Assembly: GCA_015680685.1 (NCBI GenBank)
Contig: MNCI01004501.1
Coordinates: 124,569-188,568, forward strand
DNA length: 64,000 nucleotides
DNA from: Gnetum montanum
Lineage: Eukaryota > Streptophyta > Gnetopsida > Gnetales > Gnetaceae
Reading direction: 5' to 3'
Of this stretch, positions 23,380 through 35,470 are shown in pieces (within the stretch, counting starts at the first letter, position 1; every line of letters starts with the position of its first letter). The notes below the pieces were generated by a model that saw nothing but the letters and a program-made list of their open reading frames with translations, ran no database searches and had not been told where the DNA came from. The translations under genes and the position numbers were made by a program.

Positions 23380-24828
23380 AGGTGAAGGATCTTCATTGAG
23401 ACTACTAGGTACCCATCTCTTACCATTTTTTTCAATTTTTTACCAAATTATGGGGATGTTTTTATATTCCTAAGCCTACTTCAATTGAAATTTTTTGTTC
23501 TTTATATGCCACATGCAAGGTTTAGGTTGTGAATTGTGTTTAGAATGAAATTTTGGCTTTAGGAATTATTTTCATAGAAATTTGAATTTTTTTCCTAGCC
23601 TGTTCATAGCATTTTTTTCCACAATTTTTGTTAAAACTAGCCAAATTTTGACCTTTTCTTTAATCTTGTAGAATGTAGATCTCAATGTTGGGTATCATAG
23701 AATTTTCATATGAGGTTTTCTAGTCACACTGAAGGTACAATCATGGTTTTTGAAATTTTCTTGAATTTTTCATGGGCTTTTTACCAACCTAGTACACAAC
23801 ATTTTTGGCTTATTTTGTAGTTTTTCTTCCAAAAAACTGATAGCGTTTGTAATTTTTAAGTCACTTGTGGGTAGCATCTAGGATCCCTAGAGGTTATTAG
23901 TGTAGTGTAGAGTGGCCCTAGAGGAAGTTTGAAATTTTTAGAATTTTTAGAATTTTGTTCATATTTTTCCTAGAGGTTTTAGTATATTCATTTTTCTATC
24001 AATTAGGTTTTCTTGACAACAATTCTAGGTAATTACAAGTTGAAATTTAGATTTTTAGAGTTGCTTATGTAGCATTAATGGTAGATTTGGATTTCCATAG
24101 GCCTATTTCTAGATTTGAGAGCTAAGAATAAGTCTTTTAAAAATTATTTGGCATTTTTTTAGCCATGGAAGATTAGTCACAATTTTCAATGCTGAGCTTT
24201 TAGGCTTTTGTGGCCTATACTAACAACATCGGGTACTATGGTTTGGGTTTGAATTGTAGTGGAATTTTTTTTCTTGATACTATGATCAACGTATGACATT
24301 TTAAAGGTTAGGGTTAGCATATGGGATGTTTTGGAATTTTCTTGTGAGTTTGAATGGTAGCATATAGGCTTAATTTTTCAAGAAACACCATGTTTTTCCA
24401 CCACTATTCTCCCCTACATCTCTCCTATTCCTAGAGTATAGGGTATTGAGATGATTCTACCTTCATGCTTTTGCAAATTTTCATATACAAGGCTTTAACG
24501 CTATTAATTTTGGCCTCCTAGTCTTCTTAACACTTGGTTTCATGTTAACTATTTATAGTAATGTCTATTTTAAACTTTGCATGTAAACTCTTTATCTAAA
24601 TATCTACTATTTGAGTTTCATCTTAAGTGTTTGTTAAAATGTCAAAAAGGCTAAAATTTGGTTCATGTTAGAGTTGAAGTTGATGAAATTCATCATCATA
24701 CATATTTTTGCATTTTTTAACACCAACAGTAGAATTGTAGAGGTTATTTTTGGCTTTAAGTATATAAAATTTTATTTTAAGGCTTTTACATTTTCTTATG
24801 GCTATGGTCATATGTTTTGGCTTTGTCC
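23380..24828 (+). other. Intron-like interval of element B
   Basis: T-rich sequence without ORF between the candidate exon 1 and the phosphatase-like exon. It corresponds to the 769-base first intron of Y. No repeats as clear as those in Y. Confidence 0.35.
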
Positions 24829-25083
24829 AAGACATTGCTAAAACCAATTATGATAATCATTGAGTTGGTAGGGATCTTATGCTACACAAGATTGTCTACA
24901 CAAAATAGCTTGAATCCTAATCTACCCATCAACTATCATAATTTGGTGTGGTTTAGGCCTAGGGAAAAAGAGTTCCTAATGTACCTACTTCAAAACTATG
25001 GTGTGATTATGTGGTTACACCTAGCTAGGAATTCTATAGCTATGATTGAAACACCTCAAGAAAAATTTCATGTCATGATGTAA
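24829..25083 (+). pseudogene. FCP1/NIF-like phosphatase exon of the antisense gene in element B
   Basis: The open plus-strand stretch contains KPIMIIIELVGILCYT, then VWFRPREKEFLMYLLQNYG followed by VIMWLHLARNSI. It parallels the Y exon (FLLIVELVEVLAW; VWFREGACEFLTFLLDNFE; VAIWSNFSEV). Both have Glu-Leu-Val where FCP1/NIF phosphatases have Asp-x-Asp-type residues, so the loss predates the split of B and Y. Orientation is opposite to B pol, as in Y. The exon loses its frame near 25083 and later exons are absent, probably cut by the junction with element C. Confidence 0.65.
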
Positions 25084-25269
25084 AGGCTCGTATCCCAAAA
25101 TTTTCATTACAATTTCATGAAAATATCAAGGTGGATATAATTTCCTCATTTTCCCCAAAAGATTCTATATTTATCAATGTAAAATGATATTGCAACCCAT
25201 AAGCTACAGATCCTATGCATCTCAATTTATGAAGGTAAAAAATGCCTCATGGGCCATAAGTGTCATGTA

Positions 25270-25690
25270 CTCTAGCTAGTGAAAGGATAAAGAATATTCC
25301 ACAAGCTGTAAAATATATGTATACCAAGTTTTGAAAGAAAAAAAGGCTCCATAGGCTATGAAATTTGACATTTTTATCTCATACAAATGGCACCTCAACT
25401 GCACATGATGGCCAAGGTATGAGGTTAGCATGTAGGAATTGGGCTTTAACTCTACATGATGGATGATGTAGTCCCACATGATGGGCAACATGTGAGGTTA
25501 GTGTATGGGACTTTGGTTTTAGTTCCACATGATGGATGATCCAATCCCACATAATGGACAGAATATGAGATTAATGTGTGGGACTTGGGCTTTAGTTCTA
25601 CATGATGGATGATGCAATTCCACACAATGGATAGCATATGAGGTTAGCATATGGGACTTGGGCTTTTAGTCCACACACTACACTTTTACT
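25270..25690. repeat. 73-bp tandem array, about 3.5 copies
   Basis: GGGACTTGGGCTTTAGTTC recurs at about 25434, 25507, 25580 and 25653, an exact 73-bp spacing. Each unit also has CCACATGATGGATGATGCAA and ATATGAGGTTAGCATAT. Copies are about 85 percent alike by eye. It lies at the B/C junction and may belong to the U3 of element C. Confidence 0.8.
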
Positions 25691-26341
25691 ATGAAGCCAT
25701 TTGTAACATCTAAAACTATAATGGATGAAAGAATTATGGATTCAAAACGTATAAATGCCAAATATAATATCACATTTAGGACTTCTAGAGTGTGATTTTT
25801 GTAGAAATCATTTAGTAGAGATTTGGAAATATATTTTAGCAATACTTGGCAACATCATACAACATTGATTTTTGAGGCTAGTAACAAGAGCAGGAATTGG
25901 CAGAGTTACATATCAAGTTGGAAAAAAACTGTAGGTTATGCATAGAACACTCTACCAACCACATGCCATTACAATAAACACATTGATTTTCGTAGGCTTT
26001 CAGGCCTTGATCTATACTCTCAAATCCCCCTATTTTTTATGTTTGTTGATATGCATTGTTCAATATAACACATGTAAGTATTCATATTTGGCCTTATTAT
26101 TCTCTCATTTTTTGGATCTTGGATTTAATTTTATAATCTTATTTTATACATTTTATATATTTTTGCTGCATTTTTTTCACCTGTATTTAAATGAGATAAG
26201 TAATAGACTTCCCAAGTCCTTGGTGATCAAAAAAATTGTTCAAGGTGCTCTGAATCCTTTTCAAGGTTAGTGGATTTTTGAGTTAAACTATCTCACATGG
26301 GTTCTTTCAATTTTCTATCACTAAAATTTTCCATCATTTCA
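25691..26341 (+). repeat. 5' LTR end of element C (start not fixed)
   Basis: The right edge is set by the primer-site block that follows CATCATTTCA (ending 26341). The start may be TGTAACATC at 25701 or lie further left, with the 73-bp array inside U3. No second LTR copy could be found after C, so neither the start nor a target duplication is supported. The short open stretch at 25938-26270 is probably chance. Confidence 0.4.
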
Positions 26342-26346
26342 ATTTA

Positions 26347-26362
26347 TTTTGCTAGAAGGAGG
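26347..26362 (+). other. Primer-binding-site block of element C
   Basis: TTTTGCTAGAAGGAGG follows the LTR end by five bases and matches 14 of 16 bases of the Y block TTGGTGCTAGAAGGAGGG; the TGG core has decayed to TTT. Confidence 0.55.
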
Positions 26363-26469
26363 ACCTCCACCCAACTGCTCCCCTAAAATCTACTATGAAC
26401 TTTCTTCACCTGTGTTGCTCTTTGATTAGCAAGCTCACCTAGTCCAACGGGAGTCCATTTTGGGTTTTC

Positions 26470-26740
26470 CTAAAATCCATCATGTGGGCTAAACATCCAT
26501 TCTGTGGGTAGAAAGCCCATCATGTGGCCTTATGTCCAACTTCGTTTGCAACTTTATGTTTTCCTTAGATTTTCTAAAAATCCATTGTGTCAGTAGAAAG
26601 CCCATAGTGTGAGTTGAAAACCCATTGTGTGGGCTAAAAAATCCATTTTGTAAGCTAAGAAATCCATCGTGCAGTCCCATAAACAACTTTATTCTTCACT
26701 AGCATTTTCAAAGTGCATTGGGCTTTTTAAAAATCCATCA
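26470..26740 (+). repeat. Leader array of element C, about 21-bp units
   Basis: AAATCCATCATGTGGGCT and variants (AAAGCCCATAGTGTGAGTTG, AAACCCATTGTGTGGGCT) recur at about 26472, 26493, 26513, 26575, 26597, 26617, 26636 and 26658, with one more near 26729. It sits between primer site and gag, as do different arrays in A and Y. Confidence 0.7.
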
Positions 26741-26843
26741 TGTTAGCACTAAAATCCTAAGGAACCCCTATCATCTTGGCAAATTAATTAGCTCATTATA
26801 TTTTATTCCTTTTACCTTCATTGTGCTTCTACACCTTATTATA

Positions 26844-28860
26844 AATATGAGTGTTAATGAGCAGCCCACCCATATTTATGATCCTAAGGACTCCACTGTG
26901 ATGGAACACAAACATTCCCTTAGGTATCTAGGATGTGATCTAGTGCATGCCACAATTACTCAAGATTATTATAACTTCATTTGTACAAAGTTCTAGGCTA
27001 ACCTCCACATTCCACATAAAGAGTTTGACTCTAAGCATGTGTTTGAGATCATTCACAAGAGTGGGAAGGAATATTTTCCTTCCTCATATAATAAGATAGA
27101 TCTTTTCAAAGCTTATATCCACATGCTGGTCCACCTAGTAGATGGTAATGAGGAAGTAGCATCTAGTGAAGGGTCTACCCTATAATGTGAATGAGATGAT
27201 CAGGAAGAGTTTGGGGGATATTGTGAGGAAGAGGCTCAAGGAGAAAAGAACTTATAAACATATGTGTCTAACTTTCTGTTTAAATCCTTATATAACATGC
27301 AAGTAACACCTATCTCTTCCTTCAAGTGAACTTCACACATAGTCTTCCAAGTCTTCTCTATATTCACACCTATTTCATTTGCCACCCAACATCATGTCAT
27401 GTGACTATCCCATGATGTACCTTTCATGACTCTTCTATTCATTACTATAGTAGACCCCTCTTTAGGATCTCAAGTGCCACCAACTTTTAGCATATTTTTT
27501 CTCTCTTTATGTTGCAAATCCCCACGTAGACATCATTCTCCATCTTTAATCCCTCTTTAGTAATGGAAACTAGGCCTTATCATTTGATGTCGTAGCCTAT
27601 CTACTAACCTCAGGCCATCCCACCACCCATGTAACTAACCTTGCAATCTATACAACCTAAAGTACCTTAGAGCATGGATCAGACCTTCCAATTAATTCAA
27701 AGCCTTACCAACAAATTAAAGAAACTTGAAGCTAGCACCACACAAATGGTGAAAGTCATGAACTTTTATAAAGATGACCTGATTAGCCCCAATGTTCCCT
27801 AGATAATCCTTCCCTCTGAAAAATTGATCCCTTACTTCACCAAATATAATGGTGAAAATGATCCTAATGCATACCTCATTACCTTCCACTTAGAATTCTT
27901 ATTATTATAAGCTTGGCCACAAACTATGTTACATGCCTTTTCCATATCTTTGGCTAGAAAGGCCATTGATTGGTACCATGTGCTACCTAGAGGATCTATC
28001 TCCTCTCTAGATGACTTAATAAGTTACTTTGTTAACCACTTTAAGTACAACTTAAAACTTGAAACAATGCTAGATTAACTAATAAAAGTAAGATAGGGGC
28101 CCCTTGAACCTATCCAAAATTTTATACAAATATGGAATGCTATACTTAAGAAAATCCCTAAACCCATCTTTGAAATGCACCTTTTGGTCATTTTCAAGGA
28201 GGGGTTAACAATTTTATTTAGTCTAAAATATATTATTTGGATTCCTAGGTCCTATGTCAAGCCTTTTCCCAAGTTAAAAACATAGAGATGTGGCTAAATC
28301 CAGTAACAACCCCACATATATAACCTATAAGAACCAACATGCCAAATGAGATAGGGATAAGGGCATGAGGTCACATGTATATGTAGCAGTAGTATCCAAG
28401 GAGCCTAAAATCATACAAATCAAGAAGACCACGCAAACCAAAACTTCTATCATGGCCTCCCAACTATCACCATTAGGTGCCACTACTTCTAATCTACCTA
28501 AGACCAACATTAGACAAGAAGATATGTCCAAGTATACCAAGTTACTAGTAAAACCATATGAGCTTCTTGATCAGTTACTCAAGAATGATCGCATCTAGTA
28601 TAAGAAACTATCTAAGGATTCTTGTAAGAGGCATGAATATTTATGTGAAATAGAAAAAGGTTCTTCTATAGTAATGAAGGATTATCCAACCTTACCTAAA
28701 TACTTTAAGATGGATTGATTCTGCCACTATCATCAACCCCCTGGTCATGATATTGACTTTTGCTTAGCACTAAAAGATGACTTGCAAAAGATGATAGATA
28801 GTGGGGAGTTAATTCTAAACATGTCTAACCTATTCAAGCCCCAAAACCAAAATATATAGA
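26844..28860 (+). pseudogene. Decayed gag of element C
   Basis: Gag structural protein. The N-terminus (26844-26996) has ITQDYYNFICTKF, matching ITQDQYNFICIKI in Y. The core from about 27680 has FYKDDLISPN, FTKYNGENDPNAYL, AIDWYHVLPRGSISSLDDL and YNLKLE. Near 28690-28810 lies FCHYHQPPGHDIDFCLALK followed by DDLQKMIDSGEL, the Tat-type zinc motif with both Cys, His-Tyr-His and Gly-His intact. Two PFxIxVP-like repeats follow (about 28945-29020). Several stops and frame changes make it non-functional, but the zinc motif here is the best preserved of the three. Confidence 0.8.
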
Positions 28861-29649
28861 TGTAAAAGACCCTTTGAACACTAACAATGACCAATTTACA
28901 ATAGCAACCTTTGATATATGTGATAAGCTAGAGCTTCTTAGGGAACCATTCATGATTCAGGTACCTCCTCATCATGAATAGACTTCTAGTTCTAGTAGTC
29001 TATTTGTTATAATGATACCACCACCATTAGCTCCTAAGGAACATTTCATTAACAAAATTTTGTCATCCCCTACTAGCCAACCTACAACTCTAATCAATCA
29101 ATGCCCTCCTATAGTGGCCAAAAACTCAATTTCATCATAACCAAACAATAAGAAGTTGCATCTAAAACAATGCAAGAAAGTACTACTAAGCCCAAGGAAA
29201 AAATTACAAACTAGTCAAAGGTGTAAAAGGAAGTGGGCTTATCAAAAGCCATTCTAATATCATCCATATCCATGAATTCTAACATACAAACTACATGTAA
29301 TAGTTGCCCTATGGAGAATAGTAAAGAAAAGGAAAAGGAGTCAAAATAACAATCATTAAATCATGAAGTGAAAATCCTCGATAGAATGGAGGAAGTCAAG
29401 GCTAACAAGACTAAGAAAACATCAAGCAACAATAAAGACTTCCTCACTACCAAGGAGCAAGTTAAGCTTTCATTGAAGTAAACAAAACACCTTGTTAAGT
29501 TTGTACAACTTAGTCATGACCTCCCCTACCCATCATCAGGCATTAGTGAAGATGCTAACTTTCATCCAGATGAGTGAGGATATCCTTGCTAATGAAGAAT
29601 TAGTCCACATAGTAATAGTATCATCCTCCTTTTGGAAATAAAAGGTATC

Positions 29650-30060
29650 GACTATCTTGACATTTCATGATAGTGAGGTCAAGGCCAAGCCTCAAAATGG
29701 TAAAGTGTCTAAGGCCCTTATCTTTATAACATATAGATTTAGTCAATACAAAGTGCACATGGATGAAGATGTGGCTATGAATGTTATACCCTTTGCTATC
29801 GAGTTTTTGGATCTAGTTAAACACATTCAAACTACCTCCAACTCTATCCTTACATCATTTAATGGATCATGTGTAGCAGTCAAGGGATCAATAAAGTCGG
29901 ATTTTGTGGATGAAGAACGATTCCCTACAACTATTAATTTTATGATGGTAGATGAGACACTAGGCTTTAATATAATTTTAGGAAGGCCTTAGTTGGCCAA
30001 ATTATAGGCAATCTCTTCTCTAATCCATCAAGACATCCATCTATCTTATGAGGGGGGTGA
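29650..30060 (+). pseudogene. Protease of element C (decayed)
   Basis: Retropepsin-like domain. VHMDEDVAMNVI occupies the catalytic loop (VHVDDGAVTNVV in Y and A), so the Gly of the D-x-G motif is lost. LTSFNGSCVAVKG and LGFNIILGRP follow, then IHLSYEGGEII, as in Y (IHLPYEGGEII). A stop (TAG, probably from TGG) interrupts after ILGRP. Inactive by both changes. Confidence 0.75.
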
Positions 30061-30099
30061 AATCATCATTTACAAAGATATCTAATTTCTTTTTATATC

Positions 30100-30790
30100 A
30101 ATAATGTTGATGTAGAGCAAGAATTGGAAGTTGAGTTTCAAAAGAAAATTTCTGTGATCGAGGATTAACTAGAAAATTACAACAAGATTAGTCAATCCAT
30201 TATTGTTGACTCTAGGGCTGTCAATGTAACATGAAAGCAACTCCTGTTTAACATAGTGAGTGAAGGGAATGGAGAATATAAGATTTTGCAACAAAAATTG
30301 TATAAGTTTCCTCATCTTTCTAAGATTAGGAAGCAACTATATGGTTAAACATTTATTCATTCCCTTGTATATTCTAGTTGGTAGCCTTATTTTTAGCTTC
30401 ATGTACACATCTAAATCATTACCTTAAATTATTTCACTTTATTGCATTATGTTTACTTATATATTGATTTTTACAATTTATATTCATCTTTTGTGTTGAT
30501 GTAAAAATTACAAAACAAAAAAAAATAGAAAACTTAAAATCCCATAAAATATTCTAAAACATTAAAAAAAAGTAAAAAATATTTTAAACTAGAACTAACA
30601 TAGTAGCCATAGCCACACAATGTGGTAGTAACAAAAAATAAACATCCCATAGCCATAATTGCATAGTGTAATATCTAATAATGAAGATAGTCCATATGTC
30701 TAAAAGCTATGATGAAATCCACTAAATAGACACATCACTATAGCCAAAACAATAAAAACATGACATGTCCAATAATAGGAAAAACTAATC
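30100..30790. other. Spacer between protease and antisense gene of element C
   Basis: The protease tail decays by about 30360, then AT-rich sequence with A-runs. Y has a comparable spacer (48624-49144) that carries an AGTTTA repeat; no such repeat is visible here. Confidence 0.4.
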
Positions 30791-33700
30791 TAGAGGAGGA
30801 GGTAGAGGATCATCATCTAGATCACTGTCAATGTCACCATCACCTAGGGCCTATAAATAATAAAGTCATGCTAATGACTAGTATGTAGGATAATAAGAAA
30901 ATACAACCATGAAACAAAAAAACATGGAAATGAAAATTGTAATATATAAGATTTAGAACATGTTTGTACAAACCTCTAATGATTCTAGAGTGATGTCCAC
31001 AAGAGTAAAGTTCTATAGGCCAATCTCTAACCTATGGAAGATTTGCTTCTCACTCATGTTAGCCCAAGGAATCTTCCCTAGGTCTACCCTTATTAGGATC
31101 TATCTCCTCTTAATATCGTTCTACTCAAGAGGGCCTAGAAGAGGGTAGTTGTAGTGGTCTCACCCAATGCAATGATAATTTGAGGGATAGGAGAGTTAGC
31201 AACCATGACCAATTCAGCAAACATCTTGAAGATGTTCTTGCCATTTATACACTATACAAACAGTTCGAGTTTTTTATCACACAATGGTCTTCTCATGCCA
31301 TGATTTTAGATAACTCTCCCTCTCTACCTTGTACTTTAGATTGTGATCCTTTTGCTTCCTACCCCACTCTAGTACCCAAGCATAGTAATCATGCTAATCC
31401 TTGACCTTAAATATTAGTAACTCCATATGCATATCCTTTTCTATGTTGCTTCTAGCTAAAGAAACTTTTCCTTGGATAGCACTTCAATACCATGCCCACT
31501 TGATATTCTTCATGTGCAAAGAGTCTCTATTAGTCACATGGGCTTCTATAAACTTTATACAGTCATAAAGGCCCTTGTTCTCAAGTGATTGCTTCTTCAC
31601 CTATTTCTCTAGAGCCAACACCTTTTTCCATAAGCAGTCATTACAATGTTGGGATTTCCAAGATTTTCTCACACAAATAGTAGCCCCTTCTTATAGTCTA
31701 TGAGGAATATTCTTTATCTTTACTAGGTTTACCCTTCTTAGGATCTATCGCCTCTCAATATCAGTCTACTTGAGGGGATCCCATGAGAGGGTAGTTGTAG
31801 TGGTATCACTCAATGTAGTGGTAATCTAAGGGACAGGAGAGTTAGCAACCATGACCAATTCAACAAACATCTTGAATATCTTCTCAACATTTATGCCCTA
31901 TACAAATAGTTCAAGCTTTCACTGCACAATGGTCTTCTCATGCCATAATTTCAAATTACTCTCTATCTCTGAATTGTACTTTAGATTATGATCCTTTTGC
32001 TTTCTAGACCACTCTAGTATCCAAGCATAGTAATCATGCTAATTCTTGATCTTACAGATCAACAACTCCATCTGCATATCCTTTCTATATTTCTCCTAGC
32101 TAAAGTAACTTTTCCTTGGACAACACTTCAATACCATGCCCACTTAATCTTCTTCATGCGTAAAGAGTCTCTATTAGCCATATGGGCTTCTATAAACTCT
32201 ATATGGTTGTGAAGGCCCTTGTTCTCAAGTGATAGCTTCTTCACATATTTTTCCAAAGCCACAAACGTTTCCCATAAGTAGTCATTACAATGTTGAGATT
32301 CCCAAGATTTTCTTGCATAAGAGATAGAACACTCAGTAGCCACTTCTTATAGTTTATGAAGAATATTTTTTATCTCAGGTGGCAGTGTGATAAGCTCATC
32401 AAGATTAATGTCACATGTAGCATCCCATTTGACTTTGGATACTACATGAGCCAAAAAACAAGAAAAAGCAAAAAATCATTAAAAAAAACATTTAATGACC
32501 ACTAAGACCATATAGCTATAGAGCATAAAAGCCATAAAACATAAGACCAAAATACAAAAAATGAAGTATTTCTAATAGTTCTTACCAGCATTAGGACCTA
32601 TCTATTATAAATAATTAACTATGACATCTAGTTCACTTTGCATGAACTCTATCTTGCCTAGGGCCTTCACCAAAGGCTTGAAATTAAAGATATGCATGGA
32701 TGCCTTTGGAGAAGATTCATGCACTATGGAAGCAATAATCATCAATAAAGCCTATAATTAAAACATACATTAGAACTTAGAAAACGAAGATATCAAACCT
32801 TACTAGGAAGATCAAGGGATATGCCCATGGGAAGATTTCCTTCTAAAGATAAGTCATCTAGGATGGAGTCCATGACTTCTAATGCTTCCTTGGATGCTCT
32901 TGTCTCCTCCTCCTCCTCCTTGAATCTTTGATATTTCTCTTCTTTACACCTTCACTTCTCTTTATAAATAGCTTGAGCAACTAGGTCCTATCTCATCCCT
33001 GTAACTAATGAAGTCAAAATCATAACAAATTAGCTTGTATTTTTTTAGACAATTAAAAGTTTATATCCAAAGAATAAAGAAGCTAATGCAAAGTATGAAA
33101 CTAAAATAATGAATATAATAAACACATGTATATGCATATATACCATCAATAGTTTGTTGCATCTTGCTAAGCCTAATAGATAGCTTTCTATGAGCTAGTT
33201 GATTAATAAATTGAGTGGTAGGCTCTACCTGAGGCCTCTTCTTCTTTTCCTTGGCTGCATTGTTAACCTCCACACATACTTTCCTAACCCTTTTTATGAT
33301 ACCATGCATAACATAGGGTTCAATCCCCATGCTATCTAAACAATAAAATCATGCACTATTAAAATCCTTAGTGGTAATCAATAGTGATTCTTCAATTTCC
33401 TTAATAGGTAGATCCCAAACATGCATCATTGGAATGATATGCTTGGCTCAAGGTTTGAAAAACTGAGAGGGATCTCTACCTACAAACTTTCCATTCCTTA
33501 GGACCATCAGAGTTATAAGTAATGAAGAATGTATAATGCATGTAGCATATCAAATTGAGGTTGTTGTGGAATTTATGCATTTTATCTCACAACCCAAGGA
33601 CTAGGAAAGTAGCCTAATTGAACCTAGTACCATCAATGAGGATCTTTTTCATGGTTCAAGCTTGTTGAATACCTATCATCCTCTTTTATGATAATAGCAT

Positions 33701-34654
33701 GGAAAATTCCCTAGAATGGAAGAGGGAATAGGTATTATCAGCTTTTCCAACTTTTCAATCACTAAGAGACAATTATCCACTACCATGAGAGTTTAGCCAA
33801 TCCTCCATCTCCTCCCTATGGCTAACATATTTCCCCACTCTAACAAAGACCTTAACACTGCTAGAAGGCACTCCAAAGAGATTAGTAATGTATACTTGTC
33901 AATGCTCAAATTTATAGGAAGACCATGAACACAAGAAATAACCTTGGTGATTTCTTCATTGAAAGAATCAACCATGTTTAGCATCTCTACTATCAACATC
34001 GATGAGCTAGGAAACATAAACAGGTCAACAAAACCTATGTTAAAAATCATTTGTTGCATCTCCCTTGGAGCCCTACTTTTTAGCCATTCCAATGCTACAT
34101 CTACTTCACCTCATTTAAGTTGGACTTTCTCTTCTACATAACCAGAAATAGTCACAATGAAAGTAGACTCACGTACAGAATCACAATGACATGAAAAGCC
34201 CATTAACCTCTTATACAATATTCAATTTAAAATACTTATATAAAAATAATAATAAAATAAAACAAGATGAGCAAGATGCATCATACATTATAATTGGGCA
34301 AGGCTAGCATTTGGGCTAGATAAATGCATGTATACCTAGATTAGAATGGCTTCACCACTCATGCATGTGGTGGGTGGCCACACATGTACAAAACATGTTA
34401 GAATAACATGAAGTATACATGCCAAAATCTTCACAAAGCTGCATAGGTACTTCCAACCTCATAGATTTTCCTCGTGCAAACACAGCTAAGGTTGTATAGG
34501 CCAAATACAAAGTGTGGTCACTCTTTACTAGCCCTCCACTACTCACATGATGTTTGTAAAAATTTAGAAAACCATGGAAAATGATTAAAACAAGTACCTT
34601 AGGAACATCAAAATAAATAAAGTGTTGAATTAAAGTAAAAACATACTCTTTCAA
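30791..34654 (-). pseudogene. Antisense accessory gene of element C (intron-containing, decayed)
   Basis: Opposite in strand to C gag and integrase. Blocks in order match Y: near 34352-34540 TTLAVFARGKSMRL and CYSNMFCTCVATHHMHEW (Y exon 3: TALEAFMTGPTLRG, QFSRAFAMCKTRGWLHED); 33793-34092 WLKSRAPREMQQ to MLNMVDSFNEEITKV (Y: WLRSHAPPSIVH, MIGIVDSFNEYVSY), continuing in another frame as LFGVPSSSVKV; 33140-33330, a charged tail ending LSKMQQTIDG before a GTATAT donor-like site (Y: IYFKMPG before GTAAGC); 32128-32450 KVKWDATCDINLDELITLPP then a coiled-coil segment (Y: KLKWNPSESISIESLTTLSP); and a last exon, 30791-30852, ending in an Asp/Pro-rich tail and stop. The FCP1-like exon is not recognised here. 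Many stops. Confidence 0.7.
31078..32369. repeat. Tandem duplication of about 645 bp inside the antisense gene of element C
   Basis: Unit 1 (31078-31722) and unit 2 (31723-32369) share CTAGGT(C/T)TACCCTT, GAGTTAGCAACCATGACCAA (31193 and 31839) and GTTCTCAAGTGATNGCTTC (31577 and 32221), offsets 644-646. The duplicated piece covers the coiled-coil exon and the intron region downstream. The copies differ by roughly 10-15 percent by eye, so the duplication is younger than the element but not recent. Y has one copy. Confidence 0.8.
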
Positions 34655-34854
34655 GAGATAGAAGGCCCCTAATTGATTTTAGAATAGTTTATTAATTTAA
34701 AGACCAACCATTAAATAGGCTAAAGCTACAACTATTTCTAACTATACCTCTACTACTACAACTTGATTTTTTTGGAAAAAACTAGTAAGTAGGTTTGGTA
34801 TGCCTAGAGCACTAATTTCTAATAATTAAACATACTTAATACATGATACCTTCT

Positions 34855-35470
34855 ACAAGTTAATGCAACACTTAAAGGTACAACATAAACTGAAAATACC
34901 TTACCATCCTCAAGCCAATGGTCAAGCTGAAGTAACCAATAAGAAGATTACTTAAATATTAACATGAGCCATTAGTAGATATAGAAAGGATTGAAGTACT
35001 AAATTCAACGATGCCATTTGGGCATATCTCTCAACAAGAAAACTTTATATAGGTTACTCTCCCTATGCATTAGTGTACAAAAAGTTACACAAACTTCCAA
35101 TTATGTGAGCTTGACTTAGACATTAACCTGGCACAAAAGGAATGACTTATGATACTTAACATGCTAAACAAAAATAAAAAAGTATCCCTAATAATGAATG
35201 AATTCAACAAGACATACAATAAGCAATTCTACAATGCCCAGATAAGAAAGGTTATATTTAAACTAGGACACAAGGTTCTCTATTGAAATTCCATGCATGT
35301 GCTATAACAAACTAAGTTCCATATATTATGGGAAGGATCATATGTTGTTCACTTAACTTTTCCTTCCTTTGCTATGATAATTTATCAGCCAATAATCCCT
35401 TAGAAGCACATGCTGATCAACATCCAGTAACTTAAACCCTTCATAGACTTTCAACTAACCAACTACAACA
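34855..35470 (+). pseudogene. C-terminal half of integrase of element C
   Basis: Begins near the third catalytic position: YHPQANGQAEVTNKKIT keeps the active-site Glu (in QAE). It continues with DAIWAYLSTRKLYIGYSPYA, then LVYKKLHKLPI, and ends with FHILWEGSYVVHLTF and LKPF, the usual C-terminal WEGPYVV-type domain. Counterparts in Y are QSNGQVEATNKAI and YALWAYRTTHRTSTGKTPYS. The first two catalytic Asp and the zinc finger are absent, consistent with a deletion that also removed RT and RNase H. Confidence 0.75.

Larger units (their letters stand above)
13311..25200 (-). mobile_element. Element B: truncated Tat-like Ty3/gypsy element on the minus strand
   Basis: On the minus strand the order, reading upstream from the 3' LTR, is polypurine tract (15481-15497), integrase (16650-17760), second RNase H (about 17760-19075), RNase H and RT (19075-20660), a short-unit array (20930-21180), then plus-strand exons (23286-23379, 24829-25083) and loss of homology. 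Gag, protease, primer site and 5' LTR are missing. Gene order equals that of Y, to which it is related but far more decayed. A solo LTR (17998-18572) interrupts it. The right edge is uncertain because element C begins nearby. Confidence 0.7.
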
